Shown: positions 11,851-26,075, counted from the first letter of the stretch. The stretch: 64,000 nucleotides of DNA from Castor canadensis (GCF_047511655.1 NC_133395.1:71953910-72017909); one strand, 5' to 3'. Made by a program: numbers and translations. The notes: generated from the letters alone by a model not told the origin.

Positions 11851-14316
11851 ATTTAACATCCTCCTTGTCTCCTGATGATCTTCTAAAATCTCAATTATTT
11901 TTTCTTTGCCATGACATACCTCAAGCAACTATATTTCTAGACCATAAATCCCAGACATTGGCACTGAAAACAGAGAGGCATGTAAAATGTATTTTTAAAT
12001 CCTGGGATGTATTTTCCTAGTATATAAGATTTTAAAAAAAAAGATGATGCTTTCCTTAGGCAGGTTTATTTTGGAGAAATAACTTCTTAGTTACAGCCTA
12101 ACATATGGCCTGGCCATTCCACTACACCCACTGGGTGTTACCTTCTTCACTCTTGCAAAGCAATTTTAATAAAATCTCTGCACTAGCCCTCACTGCAGGT
12201 GGTGAGCCAGTCCCACCTGTCATTTCTTTACAGACTGTTGGATATGGATGCCTTCCAGTGACTACAAGTCACTATTTTGTCTGCTTAACCCTTCCACTTC
12301 TACCTCAGGTAGCTATGGCACAATGTTGTATATTTAGAAACATGATGTCAGCTACTTCTCATTTTGCCAAATTGGAGATGTCAGGTGTCTTGGCTAGTTA
12401 ATGAAATACATCCTTTGCACCATCCCCCATTCTAGACCTACAAGAGAAGATTAAATAGGTTAAAGGAATCCCATGATTCTGCTTCACTTTCATCATAATA
12501 AAGAGCCCACCCTGGCACTTGACACTGCACCTGAGCTGAGGAAAGCCAGGGGACACTTTGCCCTTCACTATTCCCGTGCAAGGATTTTTTTTTTTAATTT
12601 GAAACTGAGCCATTAATTGCTTTCAGCCTGCTAGATTCTGCAAGGCTTTTCACCAAAATCAAAATAGAAGCCAAAATATTCTGAGTTCACATTTAGAAGC
12701 CAGATTTGAGGTACTTAGAAATTCTGACGGTGAACATACACTGCATTTTTTTTTCAACTTGACACAGGATGGCTCCTTCCCTTTATGAAACTAGCAAATT
12801 AAAGGATAAGAGAGTTAGATTTGTATATTCTTTCCCCATAGACTTGTAGAGGGCCTCATCTTCCAACCAAACATCTTGCCAAGTCTGGAGCCTCTGAAAA
12901 CTCAAGTAATAATGAGGGCCTTCTAAAACATGACTTGAAGTTGAGAAGATAACAGAAATTATTTTAGCATACTAAGACACAAAGAAAAAAGTTAGCTTTC
13001 CCAGTGTAGAAAGGATCAATCTCTGACAATTCTCAAGGTCAAAGCATAATAATGTCCTTGTCTCTCTCCCACTTAACGTGCCAGATCTGAATCACTTACC
13101 ATCCCTTTCCCTGCACCTCCCAGCCAGCTCCGTCCAGCAGAACAAGATGAAAAAGAGAAGGACAAAGAAATCACACTGGAGGCTGAGCTGAAAGGCAGAA
13201 ATAGGGCAGAAGGCACAAGAGAAATTCAACAATCTTTTCCTTCACAGATAAACATCTATCTCCCCAAGAAAGATTTAATTTTCTGGAGTGAAAGTAATTC
13301 TGTTTTTCACTTTGTTTTTTGAAGAAGTAGATGAGTAAAGAAAACAATAATCACACCAAGAAAGAAATAAGTACTGCTTTTATGTAGCTCTCAGTTTTTT
13401 GTGGCTCACTGTCCTCAGAAATCAAATGCTATCCATGAATCAGTCTTATAAAGGTCACTAACTTAGTGAAGAAGAAAAGGCATTTGTTGAGAGGATATTG
13501 TATCAATCAACAGGAAGGCCAAGGACCCCATGCTGAGAAAATGGGAAAGGACTCACCAGAGTGCAGTCAACAGTAGGTAACTGGAAACATCTGTCAGAAT
13601 GCTACTACTAACCCACACTACCACCAACAACAATGAATCAGTGTTGCCACCACCAGACACTTCATGTCCGTGCCTCTAGCCACTGCCATTTTTGGATTTG
13701 GTATTACCATCAAACTAGCACCTAGAATCATTTCTCAAATAGCTTTGTACCTTTGTCAGTCTGCTAGGAACATTCAAATACTCAAGAGTAGGTATTGGAC
13801 ACATAGCCCAGCAGCAGGAGTTACAGAAGAGTATCTGCTCATCTCAGCTTCTACAGTGGGACAGAAGGTCTGCCTTCCACCAAGAATCATACTTTGGAGG
13901 CACTGCACAAATAGAAGGATGTTTGGATGCTGGATAGCGAAACAATAGCTGATGTTCTACACAGTACCTTTCCTCTTGCTTCCTGATATCTACATGTTTT
14001 CTTCACTTGAAAATACTCCATCATATAATTCAATGTTCCTCAAATAATCAAGACATTTTCAACCTCATCCAACACAGGAAGACAACTCTATGACTTGTCA
14101 GTTACTGCTTCCAGATCAAAGCCTAAGAACTCTGAATGGTGTTTTTCCCCCTCACTTTCTGTTACATTCCATCTTAATATTATGTAGCCAATGTCTGAAA
14201 TGGAAAGTTAACCAACAAAATTTATTTTTCAAATGATATGAGAAACAGTAAGGAAAGATGAAGTAAATTTCAAAATATACAAAAGTACATATAGCATAGT
14301 AAGAAGGAAATACAGG

Positions 14317-14400
14317 GGCTGGGAACATGACTCAAGTGGTAAGAGCACCTGCCTGCCAAGCCCAAAGTCCTGAGTTCAAACCACAGTACTGCTAAAAAAA
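14317..14400 (+). mobile_element. ID-like SINE monomer
   Basis: GGGCTGGGAACATGACTCAA start and GAGTTCAAACCACAGTACTG end with a short A-tail. Confidence 0.85.
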
Positions 14401-15592
14401 ATTATTGAAGAAGGAAATGCTGGTCATAGGGTACAGTCATTATTTAAGATCCCTCCCTCATCTTTATAGCTGATTTCCCCTTTGTCTTCATCCATCCTCA
14501 GTACATGAATGGCACACCTCCTTTCCCACCTGGGAGACTGTAGCCCTTATGATTCTGGCCTGAAAGAGACTGCCGTAGTTTTTTTTTTTCCTCAATAACT
14601 TTCACTGCTTGATAAAATGATGACAGGATACTTTCCAGGAAATTATCTATACTCATCTCTTTTGAGTAATATAGCCCTATTTCCTCTCTATTGTCAGAAT
14701 CAATCATCCCAGCTAACACCATGGGTCGTCTTTTCCCCTTGTTCTTCCAATAGCATGAGTGGTTTAAAAATGGTCTAGCTCAGCTTCCAATTCATCTGAA
14801 AACTGTTGTTATATTTTCTGGAGGATGAAGTTCTCTTCAAGGTACTAAAATGATTAAAGTAGCAGAATCTAGAGTCACAAGGATAGAGAACAAGCTTTAT
14901 AAGTGGGTCATTAGCTGTCTAGTTCATTACTTCTGGTTATGCACATTCTGGCGATAGAATTAATAACACTGGAATTCAGCTGCCATCAGAGGACACTCTG
15001 GATTTCCACTTTCACAAGGTATTGGCACGATGATTAAGTATTCCACAGTCCATTGTACCATTCTGTAAAGCTAGTTGCACCTTGTGATGGGTTGGGATAA
15101 GATCAGTGAATCCCATATGCATCAACCGTTGCCTTGATTCTTTTTCTGTGGCTTTACTTCAGTTGTTACTTCTTACTATAACAGCCCTCATTTCATGAGT
15201 CAAGAAGCTAATTAAGGTATCTGCTGATTGTTCAGCATATTTTTCCTGAGTACCTCCTCCCTAATCTGTCTATAGGCATCTTCATTATTTATTTCAAGTA
15301 TAAATACCTGTGTAAACACATATATGTACACATATACATATATCACATAAATTTTTATTATAAAAATATGTTCTTTAGAGAGAAAAGTGAGAAAACAAAG
15401 AAAATTGGAATTACCCATAGTCCTGATAGCTAGTTACTGTTAAAATTATACTTGTTTTCCTTCATGACATTGCTAAGTATTTTTATAAAATAGTAATCTA
15501 TGCACATAGCCATAGTATATAATCCACATATTTATACATGCATACATAGCCATCACATATAATATGCACAGCTATGCTAAATATACTTATAA

Positions 15593-15612
15593 TATACATA
15601 TATATATATATA
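15593..15612. repeat. (TA)n microsatellite
   Basis: TA dinucleotide run within a longer AT-rich stretch from 15500. Confidence 0.8.
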
Positions 15613-16844
15613 AACTTACTAAGGAACCAGGTAAATAACCATGTTGAGTTTAGAAACCCACTGGACACTAGTTATTATCTTGCTCCTCTAAATCCCTATG
15701 CTCCTGGTGTACCTCAGTGGAATTTGGGGTTATCAGCAATTAGCCTGAGTTAGAGTCAATGTGAAACCTTTTCTTGGAATATCTTTGCATTTCCCTTTAC
15801 CCAAGAGTGAGTTACCATGATAAATGGCAATTTTCCCTGCAGCATAAACTAGCAGGAATGTAAAACACAAGTACTTGTGACTTTCTTACAGGTCTTTTTG
15901 GTGGCAGCCTTCATTCAAGGGTCTTCAATGTGGCTCCGAGCTAGGAATTGGATGAATTGGATGATGTGACTCTTGTCACAAAAGCCCAAGTGAGGCCTCT
16001 TTTCACCATTCCAAGAGACAGACAGATTTTATTTTTATTTTAATATATCAAGAAGATCATCAGAAGCTTCCAACCAGGGATCCCATGACTAATTATTCAC
16101 ATCCAAAATCTGTATGGTTTATATCCTTCTACTTGACCACTATGGCAGTTTCTCATGAAGGAAACCATACCACTTTTCCTCTTCAATTAAGTGCCATCAC
16201 TTGACTTGGGCATCTTAGGCTGGTCTTCCCATCTGCACTTAGTTCATGAAGCCATTTTCCTTGCAGCACTTCCTATTGTCATCTCAGTCTAAGGGAAGAA
16301 CCTTGAACCACTTCTCAAAGGCACTCCCCTCATCAATATATTACACAAAGCCTTGCTGAGGTGAAGATAGTTTCTTCTGGGACCTCTTGAAGAGGATAGT
16401 AATGGGAGCCAAACTTAATTAATCCACTCAATCACTATCAGCTGTGTTATATCAAGTATTTTCTGATAGATTAAATTTATTTACCCTAGATCTCAGTGGA
16501 GTACAGTTTACATTAAACTAGTCAAGTCAACAATTAGAACTGTTTCCAGCTGCTTAGTCCAGAAGGTAGGATCTAGAATCTCTGGGATGTCGACCTGCAC
16601 TAACAAATTCAGTCTGATCTGAAATTATGCTTTTCCTTCCTTGGTAGATAGTCCACAGATTTCACTTTCCTGAAGATTTTGTTGATAGGAGTTAGCAAAG
16701 TCCTGTAATTCTTTCCTTATGCCAGTTTTCTCCTCCTATTTTTCCTTTTTAATTTCTCAGGCACTCCCAAATTGCTTACACTCAAGACATACATGCTTTT
16801 CCAGCCCTAGAGTCACCACTAGAGTGGGTGAACACAAAGGGGAT

Positions 16845-17210
16845 TAGTGCTTCTTAGGTTCTGTGACTTGGATATATTTTTCCCTCGAAGGTTCATATAT
16901 TGGAAGCTTGATTTTTGGTATGAAGATGTCAAGGTGGTAGAAGCTTTAAGTTGTGAGGCCTGCTGGGAGGTAATTAGATAATAGGAGCTTGACCCCCATG
17001 AATGGATTAATGCTCTTTTATGAGAGTATGTCAAGTATCATAGGACTTGACTACTTCCTGGAAGAGTGAATTGTTACAAAAAGAGGGAGCCTAGTCCCTC
17101 CCTGCTCCACTGCTCTTGGACCTCCACAAATGTGAGTGAAATAAAACTTCTCTTAATTTTGCATCTCTTTCTCAGTGTCTGACCATTCTTCACTATTCCA
17201 ACATGATCTT
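16845..17210 (+). repeat. MaLR-like LTR
   Basis: Word order GGTTCATATATTGGAAGC, CCCATGAATGGATTAATGCT, GTGAGTGAAATAAAACTTC and CTCAGTGTCTGACCATTC. Diverged solitary LTR. Confidence 0.6.
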
Positions 17211-18433
17211 TTCTTCTCTGTCTTCTTTCCTCCCTTTCCACAGAAAACTATAATCAATCATTGAGACCTTTTGTTGTCGATACAAAAGCCTGAAGCTTTA
17301 CTTCTCTTTTCAGCTCCAATCCCTTCTTTCCAAACTTGTGTTAGACACCTCAAAGTTACCACTGCAACATAATACCTCTAAGAGTGAAATCCTCTTCTTC
17401 CCACAAAATGAGCCCACTGTTGCACAGGATAAGTTCTTGAAATCATATGTGAGCTACCAAATATTGCCATAAACCATGTAGAATCCATCCCATTTCATGG
17501 ATGATAACACTTTCTGCTCAATAATTTTTAAAGGCTCCCCTTGCCTTCAGGAACACTCTAGTTTAAAACTCCAGACTATCAGTGATCTATTCAATCTTTT
17601 CCCATGCCCATCACTCCCAGATCTCACCCCCCCATTGTAATGGCTAAGTGCCTGCCCTCTCATACTCACCCTTCATCTATTCACTTTCTCATTGCTGCAT
17701 TTGCTGTTTTCTTCTCCTTCAGTTCCCAGCCCTTCCCTCTTATGTAAACTATGTAAAAAATCCAAGAACTAGAGAACAGATTAGCGAACTGAAGAAAGAG
17801 GATACAACTAAATGTTTGTCATGTCACTATGGGGCCCAGCCTGCCTAGCTAATCATGGTGGGGAAGAGAGAAAGAAACAATGATCAAAAAACCTGGATAA
17901 ATATTTGGAAAACAAAATAGAAGGAACCTGTGCTTTATGCCCAGAAGAACTTCAAATACGGCAAAAATTCTGGGGTTCTCAACCTCAGTGTACACAAGAA
18001 CAAAGGGTTGATACGGCCATGCAGGGGTAAATCTAGAACAAGGTTGGACTATGTGTCCAAGCAGTGTCAAACAAAAGAGCAGTGTCACTGCAGTACAGAG
18101 CAGCACAGGACATGCATGTCAGCACAGGTAGCCCCTGTGGCGGAGAGTTCTTATGGCTAGAAGCAGGAAGACAGAGATTATCTGGGTAAAATGCCCCAAG
18201 ACCATTGGGAATGAGGATCTCTCAGCTGATATGCATATGATCAGATGACAGACCCACATAGCACATGGCTCTGGCTGAATATCACAAATGCACGCTGCCT
18301 TCTCCCAACCACACACTCCTCCCATGAGCATAAGCTGGGCAGGGAAGAGGAAGAGAACTAAATCAATGTAAATGAAGATGTAATGTGTGCTACCTAGCAG
18401 GGTGGGGACTCCAAAAATTAAACTCAGATACAA

Positions 18434-18453
18434 AATAATAATAATAATAATAA
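18434..18453. repeat. (ATA)n microsatellite
   Basis: Six to seven ATA units; it produces a poly-Ile stretch in a spurious minus-strand ORF. Confidence 0.85.
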
Positions 18454-18554
18454 AGTCATTTCTTAAATGCCTGACTTTGTATTTGAAATTCATATCTTCA
18501 TGTACGAATTATGTTTATATTGGAGTCATGTGTAACTTAATTAAGGGGATTCTT

Positions 18555-19045
18555 TCTTAATTCTGAGATTGTCAGACAATTTCATCATTGTATCAACACC
18601 ATAGTGTGTATTCACACAAACCCAGATGGTCTAGGTCAGTCAAGATTGCCTCTTGAGTCAATCAAGAGACATGATAAATGGGAGCTGTATGAGGCAGCAA
18701 CAGAATGTTTTGCAGTAAACTTGTTTGTTTATAAGTGGAGAATACTCTAAAGTAACAATAAAAAATATAACACATTACGGTAGAATATAGAAACCAGAAA
18801 CATGGCCACTTACTATCATTATGAACTACAGTATACCACACATAATTGTACGTGCTATACTTCTCTATGACATAGTTGGTTTGTTGACACCAGTAGCAGC
18901 ACAAATGTGTTGTCTTACATCCTTATAACAGTGATGATGTCACTAGGCAATATTTTTCAGCTTCATTATAATTTTATGGGACCACCATTATATATATGGT
19001 CTGTTGTTGGACAAAATGTCCTTATATGGCACCTGACTTTACATG
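18555..19045. repeat. Ancient interspersed repeat, family not named
   Basis: CAATTTCATCATTGTATCAA, then TTTTATGGGACCACCATTAT and GGTCTGTTGTTGGACAAAAT near the end; these are words I associate with a common old mammalian repeat. The 80-codon ORF on the minus strand here is a shadow. Confidence 0.45.
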
Positions 19046-21389
19046 TATATGTTATGTATATTTTTCATTAAGCAATTGATATGGTTATAGATACTGTAAT
19101 GAAAAATAGACTGTAAAAGAACTACAAGGAATATCATTCCAAATACTACCAGAAACAAAATCATGCACACCAACTAACTAACCAAACAAACCAAAATTCT
19201 GTGTGGAACACACTATCTTTAAGGACCTCCAGAAAATCATTTTTACAACCTCTCCTAGAAACTCATGTAAGGATTTATTGTACGTAATAGAAGTCGACAG
19301 CATTGGGAGGCAATTTGTAAATTCCATTCTATGATGAAATAGTGCAGCTAGAAACTTGGGAAACAGACTAAATAGGAAGACCTTAAAGGTGACATCAAGA
19401 CAGTAGCCCTCATTATTGTTTTATTCTTTGTATAAATTCAGAACATTTAAATGGTGAATTGCAAAAAGAGATCAGATCAAGTAACTTAAAATATTTAAGA
19501 TACCACTATAAAAGATATATATCAACATATGTACATAAAAATAAATGTATATATTAAGATACAGAATGTTATAAATACCCAAGTATATAGTATAGAAATA
19601 TAATATTTATATGTACATCTAACCTATAATGTCTCATTTTTTAATATTTTGATATGTGTATATGAATCAGTGGGAGATATACTGATTTACATAAAATCAT
19701 TAACAAAAGCAATTTATTGGTGAAGAAAAACACTGAAAATACATGAATGTATCTAATTATAAAGGATGGGAAGTATAAATGGAAAAAGTTGCATAAGCAG
19801 ATTGAAGCCAAGTCAAGACGAGGGAAACCTCTAAGCTCTTCTTTCAGAGATAACGGTTAAATATGTTTTGTTGCAATTATACCTTGCAATATGTTCACTC
19901 TCTGTCCCTAAGGGATTCTATTTTGCACAGAACCTAAATAAACTAGCTGAAAAAAATTTTGCTGAGACTCAATTTAATTACCAGACCTAATTCTTGGGTA
20001 ATGGAAATCAGCCAAATTGAGGGAAAGTGCTGACTGAGAGAGACCCAAGTGACCCAGCTAAGTGGAAGGGAACAACATTCTTAATTAATTGAAAGGACAA
20101 ACTTTTCATCTCAAAATGTCCAACGGTGAGATGTATAGAACTAAATAATTCTATAATGCTGTTCGATTGCCCCTTTTCATGCTGTGGAATACTCTGATAT
20201 AGCAAGGAGCCCATTTTGGCAGGCAATTTTCTACACCTGAAGTCAATGTTATTTAGAGTTTCCAGAAAAGGCATTCCTATTGCTTTATAGTAATTTTGTA
20301 CCTTTTCAAGGTTAGTTTCACCACAAAGTTTACTACCTATAATTGGTTTAAGCCCTTTGCTAAGGCACAATTAGTGCTGGTAAGAAATTGGTAAGTAAAA
20401 AAAAAAAATCACTGAAAATGCTTCTAAGTGGAATTATTTGTTCTCACAAATGAATTACTTCCATTGTGAGTGATTCCACAATATACAGTGCCTCTATGTG
20501 TTTTTACAAACATGAGAGTGTGACAAATCTTCCTTTTTCAAAGTCATTCTGCAAACAGCAGTGATGAATACGCTTGGAAAAAAAGAGATCACTTTCTCAA
20601 CACAATTAATTCAATGTTACAGTAAAATTGGGTTTATTATCAGTGTTGTAACAAACTTGAAGTTGACAAGTAGTCTAACTGTGATGTTTCATTTTAATAC
20701 CATAAATGCTTTAAAATATTACATTGGCTATTTCAAATCTATTTCTTAAATAATGAGAGAAAATTTAAAAAGGGTATGGACACTTCAAGAAGTCTCTGCA
20801 TGATGTGTTGGTTTTATGAAAATGAAGCATCACTAACCAGGAGAAAGTTATTTAAAGGACATAAAAATGGCTATTGCCAAATCATGCTGAAGACAGAAAT
20901 AGAACACAACTCATTTTCCTTTTATCTTTTCTTGCTTTGGCCTAGAGGGAAAGAACATTTTCTCTCTCCTTGGGGATGCCTGGAATATATGGAATAGGCT
21001 GTCACTTTACAAAAAGAGGATAAGGCAAAAGCACATCCAGAGACAGGCCATCAAAAGGACAAGGAGTCTGGAGACCAAGTCACTGGATGAATGATGGAGC
21101 AACTGGGAATGTTCAGTCTACAGAGAGGACTATTAAGGAACAATGTAATAACTGATTGAAATATTTGGAGGACTAGAATGTGAAAGATGTCTTTAAATGT
21201 GTTTGTACAGTAGGAAAGAGCAAGTAAATGTCTGATGGCACATCCCCCAGCTCACTGCCACCTATGGACTTCTGTCTTCCCTTTTCATAGTCAGCCTTCC
21301 CTTGCTTTACTTAAGGGGGTTTCACTACTTCAGTTTTCTCCTCTGGGTCTTTTCCTTCTCAAAAAAATGTGAAACACACTCTACCATTA

Positions 21390-21760
21390 GTCCTGTGGGC
21401 TGCCACATCAAAATACTACCAACTAAGTAGCTGAAAGAACAGATACTTATTTTCTCACAGTTCTACAGGCTGGAAGTTTGTGATGAAAGTGTTGGTTGGT
21501 TTGGTTCTTTCTGAGGCCACTCTCCCTGGCTTACAGACAGCTGTCTTTTCTTTGTGTCCTCATGTGGCCTTTTCTCTGTGTATGTACACTTTTGTTGAGT
21601 CTTTCTCTTCTATTTACGACACCAATCCTGTTGGATTAATTCCCAACTCTTATGACATAATTTAGCCTTAGTTACCTCTTTAAAGACCATATATCCAGCT
21701 AGTCATATTGGGAGACAGGGCTTCAACATATGAGTTCTGTAGAACACACTTTTGTCTATA
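21390..21760. repeat. Ancient LTR-like repeat
   Basis: TCTCACAGTTCTACAGGCTG, TGTCCTCATGTGGCCTTTTC, CCTGTTGGATTAATTCCC and GGGCTTCAACATATGAGTTC are in the order of a common mammalian LTR-like repeat. Confidence 0.55.
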
Positions 21761-21869
21761 ACATACATTCAGATAGAAATAAGTCTTATTCAACATTGTA
21801 TAAGAGATGCTGTTTATTTGCACTATCTGTAGGAAACATTATTTCAACCTATAAATATATATATAAACA

Positions 21870-22205
21870 TATTACTATAGGTGGATCTTGAACATCCCCC
21901 AAAGGCCTATATGTGAAAGGACTGGACCCTAGGGTGACACAATTGAGAAGTGGCAGAACCTTTAAGAGGGGGACTTAGTGGGAGGTCCTTAATCATTGAG
22001 GCATGCTCAAAGGGGATTGCTTTTAATCTCTTCCTCTTCCTTTTCTGATCTCACCATGATGTAGTACTTTGCCATAGGTCCAAGGCTATAGAGCCAATTG
22101 ATCATGGATTGAAACCTCTAAAACTATGAGGCAAAAAAAAAAAACTTTTCTTTTTATAAACTGCCTATCTCAGGTATTTTGTTACAGTAAGAGAAAGCAA
22201 ACATA
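21870..22205 (+). repeat. MaLR-like LTR
   Basis: CCCCCAAAGGCCTATATGTG, CCTTTAAGAGGGGGACTTAG, ACTATGAGGCAAAAAAAA and GGTATTTTGTTACAGTAAGA at the end. Confidence 0.65.
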
Positions 22206-22678
22206 CACATATATTCATATGCATACATAAACATACATCATATATAATGTTTTGATTACAAAAAAATAGAAAATATGAATTATTTGTAGCCCTGCCTCTC
22301 AATCACTGCTGAAACTGTGGGTTCTTTTCTCTTATAACTTTCCAAGTATCTTTGTACATAGTCACTCTTGTGTAATGTAATGTTAGCCATTAAAACAAAT
22401 ATTTGATGTCATTAAAAATTATTCAAAATACTCAATGATTTTATACTTTTTATTGTGATATTATTTAACATTTATATATATAAAATATGTTGGGTTAGTT
22501 TGTATTAAGCAATGCACTTAATTTTGAGGCTGCTCCATAAGCCCCTCTTCAAGGCTTGTAGAATTTGCCTCATGGAAAGGATGACATGGCAGAGTAAGAG
22601 CTCATACTCAGCTTTAGTTTTAAAACCGAATTTGGAAACACATGGCAAACATGAAGTATGAGGTTATTGTTGAATCTC

Positions 22679-22712
22679 ATAGTCAAAAGTCATATTGCTG
22701 ACTTTTGACTAT
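22679..22712. repeat. Perfect 14-bp inverted repeat, 6-nt loop
   Basis: ATAGTCAAAAGTCA, loop TATTGC, then TGACTTTTGACTAT. Every base pairs. Confidence 0.95.
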
Positions 22713-23264
22713 CAAATAACATTTTAATATATTCATGAAATTTTGCTTGTATCATTAAAAACAATTTGAAAGCATGTGAAATTAGTCAACAGAGTTGTCC
22801 AAAGTGCCAGCGATAAGAGAGAAGAGGGCAACATAATCACCTATTGCCAAGCCTGCTTCAGCACGAGACTTACATTGAATGTTATAAATGAGGTTCCAAA
22901 CCCAGTGGCATGGTTCTGCCATTTAAACAGAAAAATAAGTCTAAAATCTAAAATTCGGAAAATAAATTCTATAACAAATACTCTCTGCAATATTTGGTAG
23001 CCGATCTGCTTTATTTACATGTAAATAGGTAGATTCATATCTCCTTTTTTCATAGAAGAAATAGAGTTACTAATTGCCTACCTCAATATTTACTTTCCAC
23101 TTTTTGTTTGATTAAAAAATTACTTAGTGCCCTGATATGCCTAGCTTTTCCCTAAACATTCCACCCATTAAGAAATAAGTAAACATGTAGGCGGTACCTC
23201 TACAAAGTCTTCTTAGAAGTTTCCTTCTCTCTTCCATCATCCTAAAATGTGAATGTGATGTCTG

Positions 23265-23625
23265 GGTCTCTGGCTCCCATCTCAGGTTCATGCTCCAGGA
23301 CTGGCAACTTCAGTTTGAGAAGGACCTTGGTAACTGGTATGCTTGGATAGGAGGTAAGGCCTAGTGGAAGGATGTTAGGTCATTGTGGACTTGCCCCTGA
23401 AGGAGACATTTGGAGCTCAGACCCTTCCTGTTTCTTTCTGCTTCTATGCTGCCATGGAGTCAGCATCTTTGCTCCACCGCAAGATCCCCACCATGATATA
23501 TTAAAGTGGAGCCAGTAGGTCATATACTGAAACCACTGAAACTGTGAGCCAAAATAAACCTTTCCTCCTTACAAGTTATTTATCTCAGCTATTTTGTCAA
23601 TGTGATACAAAGGTGACTAACACAG
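23265..23625 (+). repeat. MaLR-like LTR
   Basis: Ends CTGTGAGCCAAAATAAACCT, TATTTTGTCAATGTGATACA and GGTGACTAACACA, with a LTR-type AATAAA. Similar to the piece at 1-125. Confidence 0.65.
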
Positions 23626-24119
23626 TGACCAACAATTTTGTAAAGTTTTCAGCATAGCCCTGAGAATCATTTTTACTTGATTGAAATAAAATTCTGTCAT
23701 ATTTAATCCTTAATTATTTATTATAGTTTTCTCTGTAATATCCACTCAAACCTAACCCTACTTAACACAGTGTGGCACACAACTGATTTAGAATAGTTAA
23801 AAAGTAAGTATTTTCAAGCTATAGCAAGGACCTGAGACACAAGTCAGACATCTGTAAAACTAAAAGAAATGTGGAAGTCAGTTTGCCCAGCTACCTCAAG
23901 TTGTAAATGTGAACATGTCAATCTACATTAAGGTCATTTAAAGACTATTTATCCATACCATAAAGTTCATATCTAGGCTTCCTGCATGGTCATGACTGAA
24001 TCTTCATCCTTATTTTATACCATAGAAATAATTTTTAAGAATTGTCAACTATTTTTAATACCCTGAAATAACATCACATCATATCCCTATGTGCTAGTCC
24101 CTTTATCAAAAATATGCTT

Positions 24120-24360
24120 TGCTTCCTTTGTTTAGTCATTCTGCTCAAAAATTTCTTTCTTGGTGATTGTTGCCTACCTCCAAACCACCAGGCAGGCTGA
24201 TCATGTCTTCCCTGTGCTAGCTTCATGATTTATATATTTTCTATTATTGGACTTAAGTATGTAAGTAAATAGTCACAACCTAATGCAATATTATTTTTCT
24301 GTTTTCCTAGCACCCAGCACAGCAATATATAGTAAGCACTGAATAAATATTTATTGAATT
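24120..24360 (+). repeat. L2 fragment
   Basis: Diverged L2 3' region ending AAGCACTGAATAAATATTTA and TTGAATTG. Confidence 0.6.
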
Positions 24361-25519
24361 GCATTGCATCTCAGATGAAGAAATTGGGAACTCTGAAAAA
24401 GTCACAAAACTGGATTTTAGCAGAGCAAAGAGAGACAACATTTAGATCAGCTGTCAAAAGAGAAAGCAATAAGCCAAAATATCACTTTTATGTCTATAGA
24501 GGTCAACTTGGCAGATTTAGTTTATATGTTTGGGCCCATTACCTCTGAATTCCAGTGTTGGAAACTAACCATGGTAGCACTCGGCCAGGGCAGGACTCTC
24601 TCCTGCCCTGACTTCTAACAGAAGCCAGCTGAGCATGCCCATTATTCATCATAAATGAATTCATAAGCTAAGAATCTTCATCTCAGAGGTAATGGGATTA
24701 AAAGGAGAAAATGAAGCCCAGAATTATAATTGAGTTTTAAAAATAAGAACAAAACATCAAGAGTAGGAAGAAGTGAGCCCCACAAATATGTCTCAGCTTT
24801 TCATTGTCTTAACTCACTGGGCTTAAGCATGAAGCCTTTGATGACCAGACATTGCTGTCTGCCTCCAGAGAGCTCTGCTTCCACCGCCATGAGACCACCA
24901 ACTACAATCTTTACTGTCTTGATTTCCTCAAAGGTCCAGTAACAGGAAGGTTAAATGTCATCAGCAGAAGAATCTTTAAAGAATCACAACAATATATTTG
25001 ATCTATCAAGTCTGAGTCCCTTCCTTACTAAAATCTGAAAATGTATCCCCATTCCATTTTCTATACAAAATTATGCCCAATGTAGCATGATAAAGTTCTA
25101 CAATTAGATTAAATGCCATCTTTGAGATTCTTCAACAATAAAGTGTCCATAAAGAGATGCTCATTTAAACACAATTCCCCTTCCGCTATTAAATTTCAAG
25201 AAAGAAATTTAAGTCCAAAGATTCAATCCCCTTACTAGTTGAAGTTCAAAGACATTAAAACTCAAGGAAACCAAAGTCTAAAGTAAAATCCTCTTCCCTT
25301 ATGTATAAAAAATAAAAAGGCAAAATGGAATTACAAAATAAAACTATACTCAGTCCTCCTCACATATCTTATTCTACACAAGCTCAACTAGGGGGCTTTC
25401 TGAGTAGAGATGGGGTTCCTTTCAGCTACCACTTAAGCCATACCCCAGACCTTTTTTTTTTTTTAGTGTTACTATTTTTACATTTCCTCATGTGTGTTTG
25501 GGTCACCTCCTCTCGCTGC

Positions 25520-25662
25520 CCCCCCACAGGCCTTTTTTGCTTTCGTTATTTTTCAGACAGGGTCTTGCCATTTTGTTTGGGGCTGGCCTCAAACCACAAC
25601 CCTCCTACCAATCTCTCTTGAGAATGTGGGATTACAGCTGTGTACCAACCACCACACCTCAC
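25520..25662 (-). mobile_element. 7SL-derived (B1-like) SINE part, antisense
   Basis: AGACAGGGTCTTGCCATTTT and GGGATTACAGCTGTGTACCA on the plus strand read as the reverse of a B1-like unit. The T-rich stretch at 25450 may be its tail. Confidence 0.65.
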
Positions 25663-25830
25663 CCTGGAGCAAACCAATGTGGGTTGCAATACACATGTGC
25701 ATGGAAGCAACACTGGGACTATCTCTGCATATCTTTATCTCAAACTAGCAAAAATGCTATGTCTTTCTTATTATCTCTTATGTTTTCTCTTCAACAAAAT
25801 CCAAAAACAAGAGGGTGGAACAGGTGGGAT
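25663..25830 (+). mobile_element. L1 3' UTR fragment
   Basis: Matches the 3' UTR of the 35-42 kb L1 in the plus orientation, including ACTAGCAAAAATGCTATGTC and TTCTCTTCAACAAAATCC. There is no clear tail. Confidence 0.7.
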
Positions 25831-26075
25831 AGATCATGTAGGGTTCTTGTGTGCTGTGGTAGATATTGAACACTTGGTTTTCTGGGAAATATAAAAAGGC
25901 CTGGATGTGTAGTTTTGCCAATTTCTCTGTCGTAAATATTCCCACCATGGCCAATTTCAATGAACAAATATGAAGTCAACTAGCTCTCCAATGTTCCTGA
26001 AAATTTGAGAGTTAGCTCTTGTGAGCTGGTATAAGTCTCCCCCAGCATACCATTGACATATACCATTATAAAGAA

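Larger units (their letters stand above)
11851..16844. other. Intergenic, no gene seen
   Basis: 5 kb with one ID-like SINE (14317) and a TA-rich stretch (15.3-15.6 kb). The sequence at 13.6-16.8 kb could be a degraded LTR-element interior, since a MaLR-like LTR follows, but I see no protein motif to support it. Confidence 0.5.
17211..21389. other. Intergenic, mostly unassigned
   Basis: One old repeat at 18555-19045. Two ORFs over 115 codons (18119-18493 and 20008-20370, both minus) have no recognisable motif, and one is low-complexity. Confidence 0.6.

Noticed and set aside
18119..18493. 124-codon minus-strand ORF with membrane-like stretches
   Set aside because: The hydrophobic part comes from the (ATA)n microsatellite and T-rich DNA.
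20008..20370. 120-codon minus-strand ORF
   Set aside because: No recognisable domain, no promoter or splice context, and AT-rich surroundings; length is within chance for 64 kb.
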